Positions 42,089 to 51,941 of a stretch of 64,000 nucleotides of DNA are shown here, piece after piece. The notes under the pieces are model-generated. The model was not told the origin of the DNA, did no database searches, and saw only the letters and a list, made by a program, of their open reading frames with translations. This stretch comes from Eutreptiella sp. 'Long Island Sound 2002' (lineage: Eukaryota > Euglenozoa > Euglenophyceae > Eutreptiales > Eutreptiaceae): NCBI GenBank assembly GCA_964036045.1, contig OZ038382.1:4069789-4133788 (forward strand), written 5' to 3'. How positions within the stretch are numbered: position 1 is the stretch's first letter; each line of letters starts with the position of its first letter. The translations under genes were made by a program, and so were the position numbers.

Positions 42089-42106
42089 ACCTACCTACCT
42101 ACCTAC
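42089..42106 (+). repeat. (CTAC)n terminal tail of LINE B
   Basis: Four and a half tetranucleotide units end the element and directly abut the 12-bp duplication. Short tandem-repeat tails are usual at the 3' end of several LINE clades that lack poly-A. Confidence 0.75.
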
Positions 42107-42118
42107 CTGAGGGTGCTG
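42107..42118. repeat. right copy of the 12-bp target site duplication of LINE B
   Basis: CTGAGGGTGCTG, identical to 17,211-17,222. It directly follows the (CTAC)n tail of LINE B and precedes the CCCH-finger codons of LINE A on the minus strand. Confidence 0.9.
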
Positions 42119-42385
42119 TTTGGGGCACCAGCCTTCGCCGGTGCAGTGGCCCCGTTTCCACGCGTGGCAGAGGGTGGGCACGCTGCCCGCCGGCGGCGCA
42201 GGTTCCGCGGGCGCGCTTCCTGTGGAGGGCTCCGGTATTGCCTCCAGGTCAGAGTCCGTGCCCGCGTCCCCTTGTGGAGGGTCTCCTTCGCCGTCTCTGA
42301 GTCCCAGCGCCCTGATGACCTCGTGTGCTGCGTCCAGCGTCGGAGATCGGGGGCGTGTTTTGCGTGGGGCCGCGGGTTCCGCCAT
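42107..42385 (-). CDS. LINE A ORF start with CCCH zinc finger (interrupted by LINE B)
   Basis: ATG at 42,385 opens MAEPAAPRKTRPRSPTLDAA. After an acidic, Pro-rich stretch comes CHAWKRGHCTGEGWCPKQH, a perfect C-X7-C-X5-C-X3-H zinc finger of the RNA-binding CCCH class. The frame then runs into the LINE B end and would stop at 42,095. Removing LINE B joins it in frame to 17,210 (P-G-P-D-D-G). The sequence CAG-GTAGGT at the break mimics a splice donor, but the target duplication explains it better. The ORF start lies directly after the 210-bp monomer array, as expected for a LINE ORF under a 5' UTR promoter. Confidence 0.75.
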
Positions 42386-42469
42386 TGTTGTGTCGCTGTG
42401 CCTAAGAGCAGGGGGTGGGGTGCGGATGTCCCGTGGCTGGTGCGTTGGTGCGTTGGTGCATTGCTCGTT

Positions 42470-45400
42470 GTGGGGGTGGCGGAAGGGCGTCCCCGGGGGG
42501 GGTGCCTTCCACCATTGCGAGGGGCGTCTGGTGTCAGGCGCTGTCCCTCCCCCGGTCGCCCGTCCTCTAGAGCGGGTAGCCGGGGTTCCGCGACCCCTGT
42601 GACCCGGGTGCGGTCGGTGCGGGCGTGGGGACCCAGCACCGGCCCCACAGCGTGCGCCCTTGCGGGCCGGCGTTGCTCGCTGTGGGGGTGGGGGAAGGGC
42701 GTCCCGGGGGGGGGTGCCTTCCACCATTGTGTCGGGGGCGTCTGAGGTCAGGTGCTGTCCCTCCCCCGACTGCCCACCCATTGGGCGGGCTGGCTGTTGG
42801 GGTCCACTACCCACGTGCTGTGGGTGCGGGTGTGTGGGTGTGGGCGCCCAGCACTATCCCCTTGGCCTGCATGCCCTGTGGGGGCTGCGTGCCGCGGGGG
42901 TGGTGGGGGGCCGTCCCCGGGGGGGGTGACCTGCCACCATTGTGAGGGGCCCCTTGTGTCAGGCGCTGTCCCTCTCCCGGCCGCCCGTCCTCTGGAGCGG
43001 GCAGCCAGGGTTCCGCGACCCGTGTGTCCCGTGTGCGGTCGGTGCGGGCGTGGGGACCCAGCACCGGCCCGACAGCGTGCGCCCTTGCGGGCCGGCGTTG
43101 CTTGCTGTGGGGGTAGCGGAAGGGCGTCCCCGGGGGGGGTGCCTTCCACCATTGTGAGGGGCGTCTAAGGTCAGGCGCTGTCCCTCCCCCGACCGCCCGC
43201 TCACTGGGCGGGCTGTTGGGATCCGCCACCCACGTGCTGTGGGCGCGGGTGTGTGGGTGTGGGGGCCCAAAATTGTCCCCTTGGCTTGCATGCCCTGTGG
43301 GGGCTGCGTGCCGCGAGGGTGGTGGGGGGCCGTCCCCGGGGGGACCGGCCTGCCACCGCTGTGAGGGGCGCGTGGTGTCAGGCGCTGTCCCTCCCGCGGC
43401 CGCCCGTCCTCTGGAGAGGGCAGCCAGGGTTCCGCGACCCGTGTGTCCCGGGTGTGGTCCGTGCGGGCGTGGGGACCCAGCACCGGCCCGGCAGCGTGCG
43501 CCCTTGCGGGCCGGCGTTGCTCGCTGTGGGGGCGGCGGAAGGGCGTCCCCGGGGGGGGTGCCTTCCACCATTGTGAGGGGCGTCTGAGGTCAGGCGCCGT
43601 CCCTCCCCCGACTGCCGGCCCACTGGGCGGGCTGTTGGGGCCCGCCACCCACGTGCTGTGGGCGCGGGTGTTTGGTTGTGGGGGTCCAACACTGTCCCCC
43701 TGGCCTGCATGCCCTGTGGGATCCGCGTGCCGCGAGGGTGGTTGGGGGGCGTCCCTGAGGGGGGTGGCCTGCCACCGTTGTGAGGGGCATCTGGTGTCAG
43801 GCGCTGTCCCTCCCCCGGCCGCCCGTCCTCTGGAGCGGGCAGCCGGGGTTCCGCGACCCGTGTGTCCCGGATGCAGTCGGTGCGGGCGTGGGGACCCAGC
43901 ACCGGCCCCACAGCGTGCGCCCTTGCAGGCCTGCGTTGCTCGCTGTGGGGGTGGCGGAAGGGCGTCCCCAGGGGGGGTGCTTTCCGCGATTGTGTGAGGG
44001 GCGTCTGAGGTCAGGTGCTGTCCCTTCCCCAACTGCCCGCTCACTGGGCGGGCTGTTGGGGTCCGCCACCCACGTGCTGTGGGCGCGGGTGTCTGGGTGT
44101 GGGGGCCCAAAATTGTCCCCTTGGCTTGCATGCCCTGTGGGGGCTGCGTGCCGCGGGGGTGGTGGGGGGCCGTCCCCGGGGGGGTTGGCCTGCCACCGTT
44201 GTGAGGGGCGCCAGGTGTCAGGCGCTGTCCCTCCCCCGGCCGCCCGTCCTCTGGAGCGGGCGGCCGGGGTTCTGCGACCCGTGTGTCCCGCGTGCGGTCG
44301 GTGCGGGCGTGGGGACCCAGCACCAGCCCCACAGCGTGCGCCCTTGCGGGCCGGCTTTGCTCGCTGTGGGGGTGGCGGAAGGGCGTCCCCGGGAGGGGTG
44401 CCTGCCACCGTTGTGAGGGGCATCTGGTGTCAGGCGCTGTCCCTCCCCCGGCCGCCCGTCCTCTGGAGCGGGCAGCCAGGGTTCCGCGACCCCTGTGTCC
44501 CGGGTGCCGTCGGTGCAGGCGTGGGGACCCAGCACCGACCCGACAGCGTGCGCCCTTGCGGGCCGGCGTTGCTCGCTGTGGGGGTGGCGGAAGGGCGTCT
44601 TCGGGGGGGATGCCTTCCACCAATGTGAGGGGCGTCTGAGGTCAGGCGCTGTCCCTCTCCCGACTGCCCGCCCACTGGGCGGGCTGTTGGGGTCCGCCAC
44701 CCACGTGCTGTGGGTGCGGGTGTGTGGGTGTGGGGGCCCAACACTATCCCCTTGGCCTGCATGCCCTGTGGGGGCTGCGTGCCGCGGGGTGGGTGGGGGG
44801 CCGTCCCTGGGGGGGGTGGCCTGCCACCGTTGTGAGGGGCGCCTGGTGTCAGGCGCTGTCCCTCCCCCGGACGCCCGTCCTCTGGAGCGGGCAGCCAGGG
44901 TTCTGCGACCCCCGTGTCCCGGGTGCGGTCGGTGTGGGCGTGGGGACCCAGCACCGGTCCCACAGCGTGCGCCCTTGCAGGCCGCCGTTGCTCGCCGTGG
45001 GGGTGGTGGAAGGGCGTCCCCGGGGGGGGTGCCTTCCACCATTGTGAGGGGCGTCTGAGGTCAGGCGCTGTCCCTCTCCCGACTGCCCACCCCCTGGGCG
45101 GGCTGTTGGGGTCCGCCACCCACGTGCTGTGGGCGCGGGTGTGTGGGTGTGGGGGCCCAACACTGTCCCCTTGGCCTGCATGCCCTGTGGGGGCTGCGTG
45201 CCGCGGGGGTGGTGGGGGGCCGTCCCCGGTGGGGGTGGCCTGCCAGCATTGCGAGGGGCGTCTGAGGTCAGGCGCTGTCCCTCCCCCGACTGCCCGCCTA
45301 TTGGGCGGGCTGGCTGTTGGGGTCCACTACCCACGTGCTGTGGGCGCAGGTGTGTGGGTGTGGGGGCCCAGCACTGTCCCCTTGGCTTGAATGCCCTGTG

Positions 45401-47430
45401 GGGGCTGCGTGCCTCGGTGGTGGTGGGGGGCCGTCCCCGGGGGGGGTGGCCTGCCACCATTGTGAGGGGCGTCTGGTGTCAGGCGCTGTCCCTCTCCCGG
45501 TCGCCCGTCCTCTGGAGTGGGCAGCCAGGGTTCCGCGACCCGTGTGTCCCGGGTGCGGTCGGTGCGGGCGTGGCGACCCAGCACCGGCCCCACAGCGTGC
45601 GCCCTTGCGGGCCGGCGTTGTTCGCTGTGGGGGTGGCGGAAGGGCGTCCCGGGGGGGGGGTGCCTTCCACCGTTGTGAGTAGCGTCTGAGGTCAGTCGCT
45701 GTCCCTCCCCCGACTGCCTGCCCACTGGGCGGGCTGTTGGGGTCCGCCACCCACGTGCTGTGGGCGCGGCTGTGTGGGTGTGGGGGCCCAATACTGTCCC
45801 CTTGGCCTGCATGCCCTGTGGGGGCTGTGTGCCGCGGGGATGGTGGGGGGCCGTCCCCAGGGGGCCGGCCTGCCACCGTTGTCAGGGGCGTCTGATGTCA
45901 GGCGCTGTCCTTCCCCTGGCCGCCCGTCCTCTGGAGCGGGCGGCCAGGGTTCCGCGACTCGTGTGTCCCGTGTGCGGTCGGTGCGGGCGTGGGGACCCAG
46001 CACCGGCCCCACAGCGTGCGCCCTTGCGGGCCGGCGTTGCTCGCTGTGGGGGTGGCGGAAGGGCGTCCCCGGGGGGGGGGTGCCTTGAACCATTGTGAGG
46101 GGCGTCTGAGGTCAGGCGCCGTCCCTTCCCCGACTGCCCGCCCCCTGGGCGGGCTGTTTGGGTCCGCCACCCACGTGCTGTGGGCGCGGGTGTGTGGGTG
46201 TGGGGGCCCAGCACTGTCCTCTTGGCCTGCATGCCCTGTGGGGGCTGCATGCCGCGGGGGTGGCCGGGGGCCGTCCCCGGGGGGGGTGGCCTGCGACCGT
46301 TGTGAGGGGCGTCTGGTGTCAGGCGCTGTCCCTCCCCCGGCCGCCTGTCCTCTGGAGCGGGCAGCCAGGGTTCCGCGACCCGTGTGTTCCGGGTGCGGTC
46401 TGTGCGGGCGTGGGGACCCAGCACCGGCCCCACAGCGTGCGCCCTTGCGGACCGGCGTTGCTCGCTGTGGCGGTGGCCGAAGGGCGGCCCCGGGGGGGGT
46501 GCCTTCCACCATTGTGAGGGGCGTCTGAGGTCCGGCGCTGTCCCTCCCCCGACTGCCTGTGGGCTGTTGGGGTCCGCCACCCACGTGCTGTGGGCGCGGG
46601 TTTGTGGGTGTGGGGGCCCAACACTGTCCCCTTGGCCTGCATGCCCTGTGGGGGCTGCGTGCCGCGGGGGTGGTGGGGGGCCGTCCCCGGGGGGGGTGGC
46701 CTGCCACCGTTGTGAGGGGCCCCTTGTGTCAGGCGCTGTCCCTCCCCCGGCCGCCCGTCCTCTGGAGTTGGCAGCCAGGGTTCCGTGACCCGTGTGTCTC
46801 AGGTGCGGTCGGTGCGGGCGTGGGGACCCAGCACCGGCCCCACAGCGTGCGCCCTTGCGGGCCGGCGTTGCTCGCTGTGGGGGTGGCGGAAGGGTGTCCC
46901 CGGGAGGGGTGCCTTCCACCATTGTGAGGGGCAACTGAGGTCAGGCGCTGTCCCTCCCCCAACTGCCCGCCCACTGGGCGGGCTGTTGGGGTCCGCCACC
47001 CACGTGCTGTGGGTGCGGGTGTGTGGGTGTGGGGGCCCAACACTGTCCCCTTGGCCTGCATGCCCTGTGGGGGCTGCGTGCCGCGGGGGTGGTGGGGGGC
47101 CGTCCCCGGGGGGGGTGGCCTGCCACCATTGTGAGGGGCGTCTGGTGTCAGGCGCTGTCCCTCCCCCGGCCGCCCGTCCTCTGGAGCGGGCAGCCAGGGT
47201 TCCGCGACCCCCGTGTCTCGGGTGCGGTCGGTGCGGGCGTGGGGACCCTGCACCGGCCCCACGGCGCGCGCCCTTGCGGGCCGGCGTTGCGCGCCGTGGG
47301 GGTGGCGGTAGGGCGTCCCCGGGGGGGTTGCCGTCTGCCGTTGTGAGGGGCGTCTGTGGTCAGACGCTCCCCCTCCCCCGCCTGCCCGCCCTCTGGGCGG
47401 GCTGCCGGGGCTTGCTGACCACGTGCTGTG
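42470..47430 (-). repeat. array of ~24 monomers of ~210 bp (types A and B), LINE A 5' UTR
   Basis: Monomers share GTGAGGGGCGTCTG then GTCAGGCGCTGTCCCTCCCC. Type A contains GCCCGCCCACTGGGCGGGC, a 9-bp palindrome around one base; type B contains CCGCCCGTCCTCTGGAGCGG. Monomer starts lie near 42,534 (B), 42,749 (A), 42,956, 43,168, 43,376, 43,586, 43,795, 44,009, 44,216, 44,427, 44,638, 44,847, 45,058, 45,265, 45,476, 45,690, 45,895, 46,110, 46,316, 46,529, 46,735, 46,937, 47,147 and 47,361. A and B alternate except BB at 44,216/44,427 and AA at 45,058/45,265. It lies just upstream of the LINE A ATG, resembling the promoter monomers of mouse L1. ORFs inside are repeat artefacts. Confidence 0.85.
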
Positions 47431-48145
47431 GGCGCGGCCGTGGGTGTTTGCGCTGTGTGTGGTGTCTGTGCGGTGCGTGTCGTGGCGCGCGGTGCCGCTT
47501 TTCTCTTGTCCCTCTGGTGCTCCCCTCTCCGGTGCTTCGGTGCGGTGTTGTGCTCGCCCTGTGCCTGCCATGCCCCCTTCCCTGCCCGCGTCCCTCGCTC
47601 GGCTGCTGGCTACCCCCTGTTTCTTTGGTGGCTCCGTTGCTCTTTACCCTTTCCTCTACCCTTCTCCCTAGCATGCACTTTTTCCCTGCCTTCGCTCTGG
47701 TGAGTGTCTCGGTCTTTTTCCTTGCCGGCTCGTCGTTCTCTCTCGTTGGGCCTTCTCCTTTTGACCTGTGAAGAGAAAGGATGCAAACGGGCGTGCGGCG
47801 GCGGGGGTTTTGTCGTGCCATGGCACCTTGTCATTGCCATCCTGGGTTGGTCTCTTACTCTTGCGGTGGTGTGGTATGTTACCTACATATGCCTCGTACG
47901 TGTTCTCCTCTCTCCTATTCTTTACCGTGTTGTGCTTGTTACGGCCTATTTTAGCGTGCGTTGTTTGGCGTAGGTTTATATCCTACTTGCACTCGACACG
48001 GCTCCACACACCTCATTGGCCACCTTTGTTCGTTGTCCGTCCCGCGTGCGCGGCGTGACATGCAGCATACTTGCGAGGGAGACAAACTTTGATCAATCCT
48101 GCTTTTTCCTCCTAATCTTAGAGTCCTAATCCTCTTAATCTTAGA
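47431..48145. other. no gene seen; T/G-rich then AT-richer DNA
   Basis: The last diverged monomer ends near 47,430. The following ~600 bp are T- and G-rich (A/C-rich on the minus strand), then GC falls near 48,060. LINE A's true 5' end probably lies in this stretch. No duplication matching the 11,04x flank was found. Confidence 0.4.
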
Positions 48146-48305
48146 GTGAAGCAAGGTGTGGGAAGAAGCGAAGCACAAGCGAGACACGACGCTATGCATA
48201 AGTGTGTATGTTCTAATCAGCGCTACAAAAAGGGTGGTTGTGCTGTAAGAGAGAGTTGTCACGGTTGCCCCGCATTGCACCGCAGGGCAGAACTGTTAGC
48301 CCCCC

Positions 48306-49115
48306 GTGACAACCACTCCCTGGCCGAGGGCAGATGGACGGCAGATGGTAGACCATCTGGTGTTTGCGCGAGCAGAATGGGATAGGCTCCCGGAACAGGC
48401 CATGGTGGCTATCAACCTTCAAAAAGCATACGACTCCGTATCGTTTGCGTTAATGGAGTGTACGCTTCTCTTCCTGTGGTTGGGGTTGGAATACCTGTCG
48501 CTGGTCCTCTCCATCATGTCTGCATCAATTTTGCTCTGTGTGGGGCGATCGTTTGAACCAACAGTGGTGTTGCATCCGCGGTTGGAAATACGCCAGGGCG
48601 ACCCTTTGTCCCCCCTGCTGTTTGATGTAATAACAGTGTTATTCATTTATGGCATCAAGTCCCGCAAGATCGAACTGGTGCTGCTGCTATATGCAAATGA
48701 TATTTTGTTCTGTGTTCCTGGGCCGGGGTCCAAACAGGATAAAGATTTGAGGGCGCCTCTCTGTCGTTTGGGGATCTTTGGTTATTTCTCCGGACTGAAG
48801 GTGAACGCATCAAAAACATATGCTGTAGTTGAAGTGGGGGAGGGCAAAATGGCGCCAGAAACGCTGGCCGGGGTTGTCGTGAAGCCCCATGTGAAATATC
48901 TCGGATCGCTGGTGGGAAATGTGACAGAGGAAACAGCGTACGCACCAGCGATCGCCAAAATGATGGCCCGGGCGCGAGCAATTGCGGCCCTGCCGTTGGG
49001 TTTGATGGAGAAGTCATTTTTTTTTTGCCTCTTTGGTGGCACCGGTTTGCTATCTTACAGCAAGAGCCTGCCGTCCCACCGAACATGTTTCTTCACAACT
49101 GACTTCGGTGCATAG
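48306..49115 (+). pseudogene. LINE C reverse transcriptase, both catalytic Asps changed to Asn
   Basis: Begins at GRQMVDHLVFARAEWDRLPE, so the fingers are truncated. Motif A reads MVAINLQKAYDSV, with Asn (codon 48,414-48,416) where the catalytic Asp is expected. EIRQGDPLSPLLFDVI is normal. Motif C reads LLYANDILFCV, with Asn (48,696-48,698) in place of the first Asp of the usual Ala-Asp-Asp. VKYLGSLVG follows. Both changes are G-to-A on this strand, and the first also fits CpG decay. After ~49,030 the true frame is another one, so the listed end is an artefact. Confidence 0.8.
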
Positions 49116-50082
49116 GACGGCGCTGGGGCTGACCAAGTGGAATCTCACCATGCCAATATTGATGTTGCCTCCATCGGAGGGGGGGTTGCGCAGGCTAGGT
49201 TGTCGGCTTATGCACAATGGGCCCATAGTCATGCTTTTGTTACATATGTTCTGCGGCCGGACCGGTTTGCAGAACGGCACTTGGGGCCTTTTCGGCGATG
49301 GGCAGAAGCACAGGGGCTGTTAACGGAAGAGGAATTTCCTCGCTATTTGCAGTTAGGCCTGCTGCCCTTATCCAGACCGTCTTTTTTGCAAGGCTGCCTG
49401 AAAGCATACTCGGTCACGCGACGGTGGAGGGGTGGGCGCGTCGCCACCCCCGGAGCATCAGCTGGGGCATATGCCGGTCCCGCACAATGCTCTGTTGCGC
49501 CATCACATTTGGCTAACCTACCACAGTCCATTGTTGGTTAAGCGGGGTGTCTATCGATGGTATGACTTGGTGGAGGGAGGAGGCATTCCAGTGAAGTTTG
49601 TGGACATGTTGGCGCCCACGTGGCAGTCGGTGTACCTACAGCGGGTATCGGAAGTCATTGAGTCCTACGAACGACCAGTCACGTATACGGGTCCAGAGGT
49701 GGGGCGGTGGGCTTATACGTGGACCTCCAGGAAAATGCTGCTGCTTATGCAGCACCAGCGCCGGCATGCGGCCTGGCAGCCACCAGAAGTGTGGCGGGCA
49801 TTTGAACGGTTGTACCTCCCGAGGTGGGACAAAGATTTTATTGGACGATGCTTGTGGAAAAAACTTCCACTGGGCACCAGAATAGAAAGGCTGGGGGTGA
49901 CATTGTGCCCTCAGGACAATAAAGTCAAGGACCATGAACATGGTTTTAGGCACTGCTTCTTCTGCAACTTTATGTTTCACACCGTCCGCCGAGCGTTTGC
50001 GTTGGTGGAGAGCGAACATGGGAGGGTGGAACCTAGTCGCCTGTTAAGGAACCATCCCCTGCTGTCTCTGACCTCTACCTAG
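49030..50082 (+). pseudogene. LINE C RT C-terminal region, frameshifted
   Basis: Coding passes through three frames: ALGLTKWNLTMPILMLPPSE to ~49,190, then SAYAQWAHSHAFVTYVLRPD through RPSFLQGCLKAYSV to ~49,420, then HHIWLTYHSPLLVKRGVYRW to TAG 50,080-50,082. Near its end, TLCPQDNKVKDHEHGFRHC is a Cys/His zinc-like motif of LINE C-termini. Single-base indels explain the changes. Confidence 0.7.
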
Positions 50083-50997
50083 GGGTTAATCTTGTGGGCG
50101 GGTTCCAAGGTGCACTGGGGCCTGCGGTGCCGGGCAAAGTACCAACTGATGGCGCCAGTGCTGGACGAGTTCATTGCGGGCTGCGCGGGACTGTTGCGGA
50201 CGTGGAGGGCAGAAAAGGACATGTCCTACTCCAGGCGCAACCTGTGCAGGTTTGTAGAAGCTTTGGACGATTGGTTTGAAAATCCACAAATGCCACGCAT
50301 TTTTCCAGAACAGCCACAGCAACCCACGAATGCCAAGCCAGTGAAGCAGCGGGATAAGCTAAAGGAGAAGAAAGAGAAGTCGGGCAAGTACAGAGATGCC
50401 GAGGTCCAGCGGCTACAAGCACTGGCGGCAGAAGGATGGACCGTGGCGTATTCAGATGGCTGGGCGAAAACGGTGAGGGGGTGGGCACAGGTGGGGTATG
50501 GAGTGTGGTACGCACGGGGGTCCTCCCGTAATTGCGCGGCTCACGTGCCAGTGGGGGAACAACAGAGTGTCCGCAGGGGGGAGCTTCGGAGGGTCGTACA
50601 TGCACTGTTGCACAGGTCACGAGGTGAACGGTTAGTAGTCGTCTTAGACTCACAGTACGTGTACAGGGGGATCGTGGAGTGGTCGGTGAAATGGCGCCAA
50701 CATTGGTGGCGCACGACCAGCGGAGAAGTCGGCCACGGGGACTTGTGGGAAACAATCCTGTGGGAGCGGGAGAGGGCGGGGGAGCAAGTGCAACTCCGTT
50801 GGATACCATCCCACCTGGGGATAAAAGGCAATGAGGAAGCAGATGCACTGGCGAAGGCAGGCAGGTGCCTACATCCGCATAATGAGGAGTTGTCTCCGGA
50901 GAGACCGAGAGTAGAGCCACAGTGGGAGGCATTGGGGCTGGAGGAGATGGCGTCCGGGGGAGGGGCCACAGACAGTGAAATGGTGAGCTCAGATTAG
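50083..50997 (+). CDS. LINE C RNase H domain
   Basis: Same frame as the preceding segment, past TAG 50,080; the first ATG is at 50,092. RNase H, which removes RNA from the RNA-DNA hybrid, shows all four acidic residues: AYSDGWAK, RRGELRRVVH, VVLDSQYVYRG and WIPSHLGIKGNEEADALAKA (about 50,797-50,862). The frame closes at TAG 50,995 but continues in phase into an acidic Ser-rich tail. The domain itself looks intact although the adjoining RT is dead. Confidence 0.8.
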   Translation, partial: GLILWAGSKVHWGLRCRAKYQLMAPVLDEFIAGCAGLLRTWRAEKDMSYSRRNLCRFVEALDDWFENPQMPRIFPEQPQQPTNAKPVKQRDKLKEKKEKSGKYRDAEVQRLQALAAEGWTVAYSDGWAKTVRGWAQVGYGVWYARGSSRNCAAHVPVGEQQSVRRGELRRVVHALLHRSRGERLVVVLDSQYVYRGIVEWSVKWRQHWWRTTSGEVGHGDLWETILWERERAGEQVQLRWIPSHLGIKGNEEADALAKAGRCLHPHNEELSPERPRVEPQWEALGLEEMASGGGATDSEMVSSD

Positions 50998-51228
50998 TCA
51001 AGCGGGTCATTGTCCTCGGGAACTGGAGGGGAGTCGCTGAGCGACTTGGAGAGTGATGAATGTTCAACAGACGTGAGTGACAGGGCGCGGGACAGGGCCC
51101 GGGGGGCGCAATCCGAGGCGGACAGTGAGTCGGTGGACAGCCTGGAAGCGGGGAGTGGGGGTTCGGAGTTTAGTACGGATGTGCGTGAAAGGCGGAAGAG
51201 ACGGAGGTTACAGTCTGTGCATACCTGA
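50998..51228 (+). pseudogene. LINE C acidic C-terminal tail after TAG
   Basis: In phase with the RNase H ORF: ESLSDLESDECSTDVSDRAR, later RERRKRRRLQSVHT, ending at TGA 51,226-51,228. An acidic Ser-rich tail with a basic end is plausible as the original C-terminus, cut off by a nonsense TAG. Confidence 0.5.
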
Positions 51229-51469
51229 CCTTGAGGGAGGGGCAGGGCAGGGCAAGCACACTGAAATGCAGGACATTGCAGGACGATCTGTGGCGGCGCC
51301 TCCGGTGCCGTATGCATGAACAATTTGTGACGGCGGCTCCCCCGCCGTATCTGTGACAATGCACTGAGAGTTCTACCGGAGTGATTCCGGAGGGTGACAA
51401 CCATCGTCGTTGTATGGCCAAGCAACGCCTATGTCCAAGCAACACTAGGCATTGGTTCCGTTAATTTTT

Positions 51470-51491
51470 GCACCGCTGACTTTGGCGGTGC
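51470..51491 (+). other. 7-bp hairpin followed by T run
   Basis: GCACCGC (51,470-51,476) and GCGGTGC (51,485-51,491) form a perfect stem with an 8-base loop, followed by GTTTTT. It looks like a bacterial terminator but stands in eukaryotic-type DNA. Its role is unknown. Confidence 0.4.
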
Positions 51492-51641
51492 GTTTTTAAT
51501 TGGTGCTATTGTGTGCCATGTGTGTTTCCTGATACATTGCTTTTGACATGCATGATGTTCATATATTGTGCCAAGGAAGCTTTGATGTCCAAGAGGGCAT
51601 TTGTAGTATGTTTTGCCTCTTGGTTTGTAGAATAGTACACC

Positions 51642-51941
51642 ATGTCAAAGCGCACCGGCAACCGTTGTGGACATAGTGTGGGCAAAGGCTGGGAGAACAT
51701 TTGGGGCCTAGGTCATGTTTTCCATGGCAAGCTATATCTGACGAGAGAGTGGGTAGACGATGCGTGCATCCCTGCACACTTTGCTGTCCCAAAGCCAGCC
51801 CCAGAACAAGCCCCAAAACCTGCACCTAAACCTCCGGCAAAGGGGGATGCAAAGGCCAAGAAGAAGAAGCATGTCCAACAGTTCACGATGTGTTACCCCT
51901 TGACCAAGAAGGGCTTCATCTCTGAGCCTGTGAACCAGTAA
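51642..51941 (+). CDS. small hypothetical protein, 99 aa
   Basis: ATG 51,642 to TAA 51,939. The N-terminal half is ordinary globular-looking sequence (GKGWENIWGLGHVFHGKLYL). It is followed by a Pro/Ala/Lys-rich hinge (PKPAPEQAPKPAPKPPAKGD, then KAKKKK) and an ending of mixed residues (TMCYPLTKKGFISEPVNQ). No family is recognised. It could be a small basic protein of the host or of an element bounded by the 31-bp repeats. Confidence 0.35.
   Translation: MSKRTGNRCGHSVGKGWENIWGLGHVFHGKLYLTREWVDDACIPAHFAVPKPAPEQAPKPAPKPPAKGDAKAKKKKHVQQFTMCYPLTKKGFISEPVNQ

Larger units (their letters stand above)
17223..42106 (+). mobile_element. LINE B: ~24.9-kb non-LTR retrotransposon, apparently full length
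   Basis: Plus-strand element bounded by the 12-bp duplication CTGAGGGTGCTG. It starts with CTAAGAAAACGACGCACC and ends with four and a half CTAC units. Deleting it with one duplication copy restores the LINE A frame exactly. Order: A-rich leader repeats, palindrome array, CA-rich repeats, ORF1, endonuclease, RT-RNase H, Ulp1-like protease, proline-rich and RS-repeat ORFs, a gene-like remnant, and a low-complexity 3' region. Typical LINEs are several kb, so the size is extraordinary. Later insertions or expansions inside it cannot be excluded. Confidence 0.8.
48146..51228 (+). mobile_element. LINE C: decayed, 5'-truncated LINE with RT and RNase H
   Basis: Plus-strand remnant starting inside RT, with no endonuclease. 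It runs through the RT C-terminal region, a Cys/His motif, RNase H and an acidic tail. Frames change near 49,030, 49,190 and 49,420, with in-frame TAGs at 50,080 and 50,995. The protein differs clearly from LINE A and B and uses less biased codons. Confidence 0.8.

Noticed and set aside
42095-42110. Splice donor CAG-GTAGGT at the end of the CCCH segment
   Set aside because: The break coincides with the 12-bp duplication and the LINE B (CTAC)n tail; insertion explains it and rejoins the ORF without a splice.
42534-47430. Many Gly/Pro/Arg-rich ORFs up to 554 codons
   Set aside because: Artefacts of GC-rich ~210-bp monomers; same peptide repeated, frames open on both strands.
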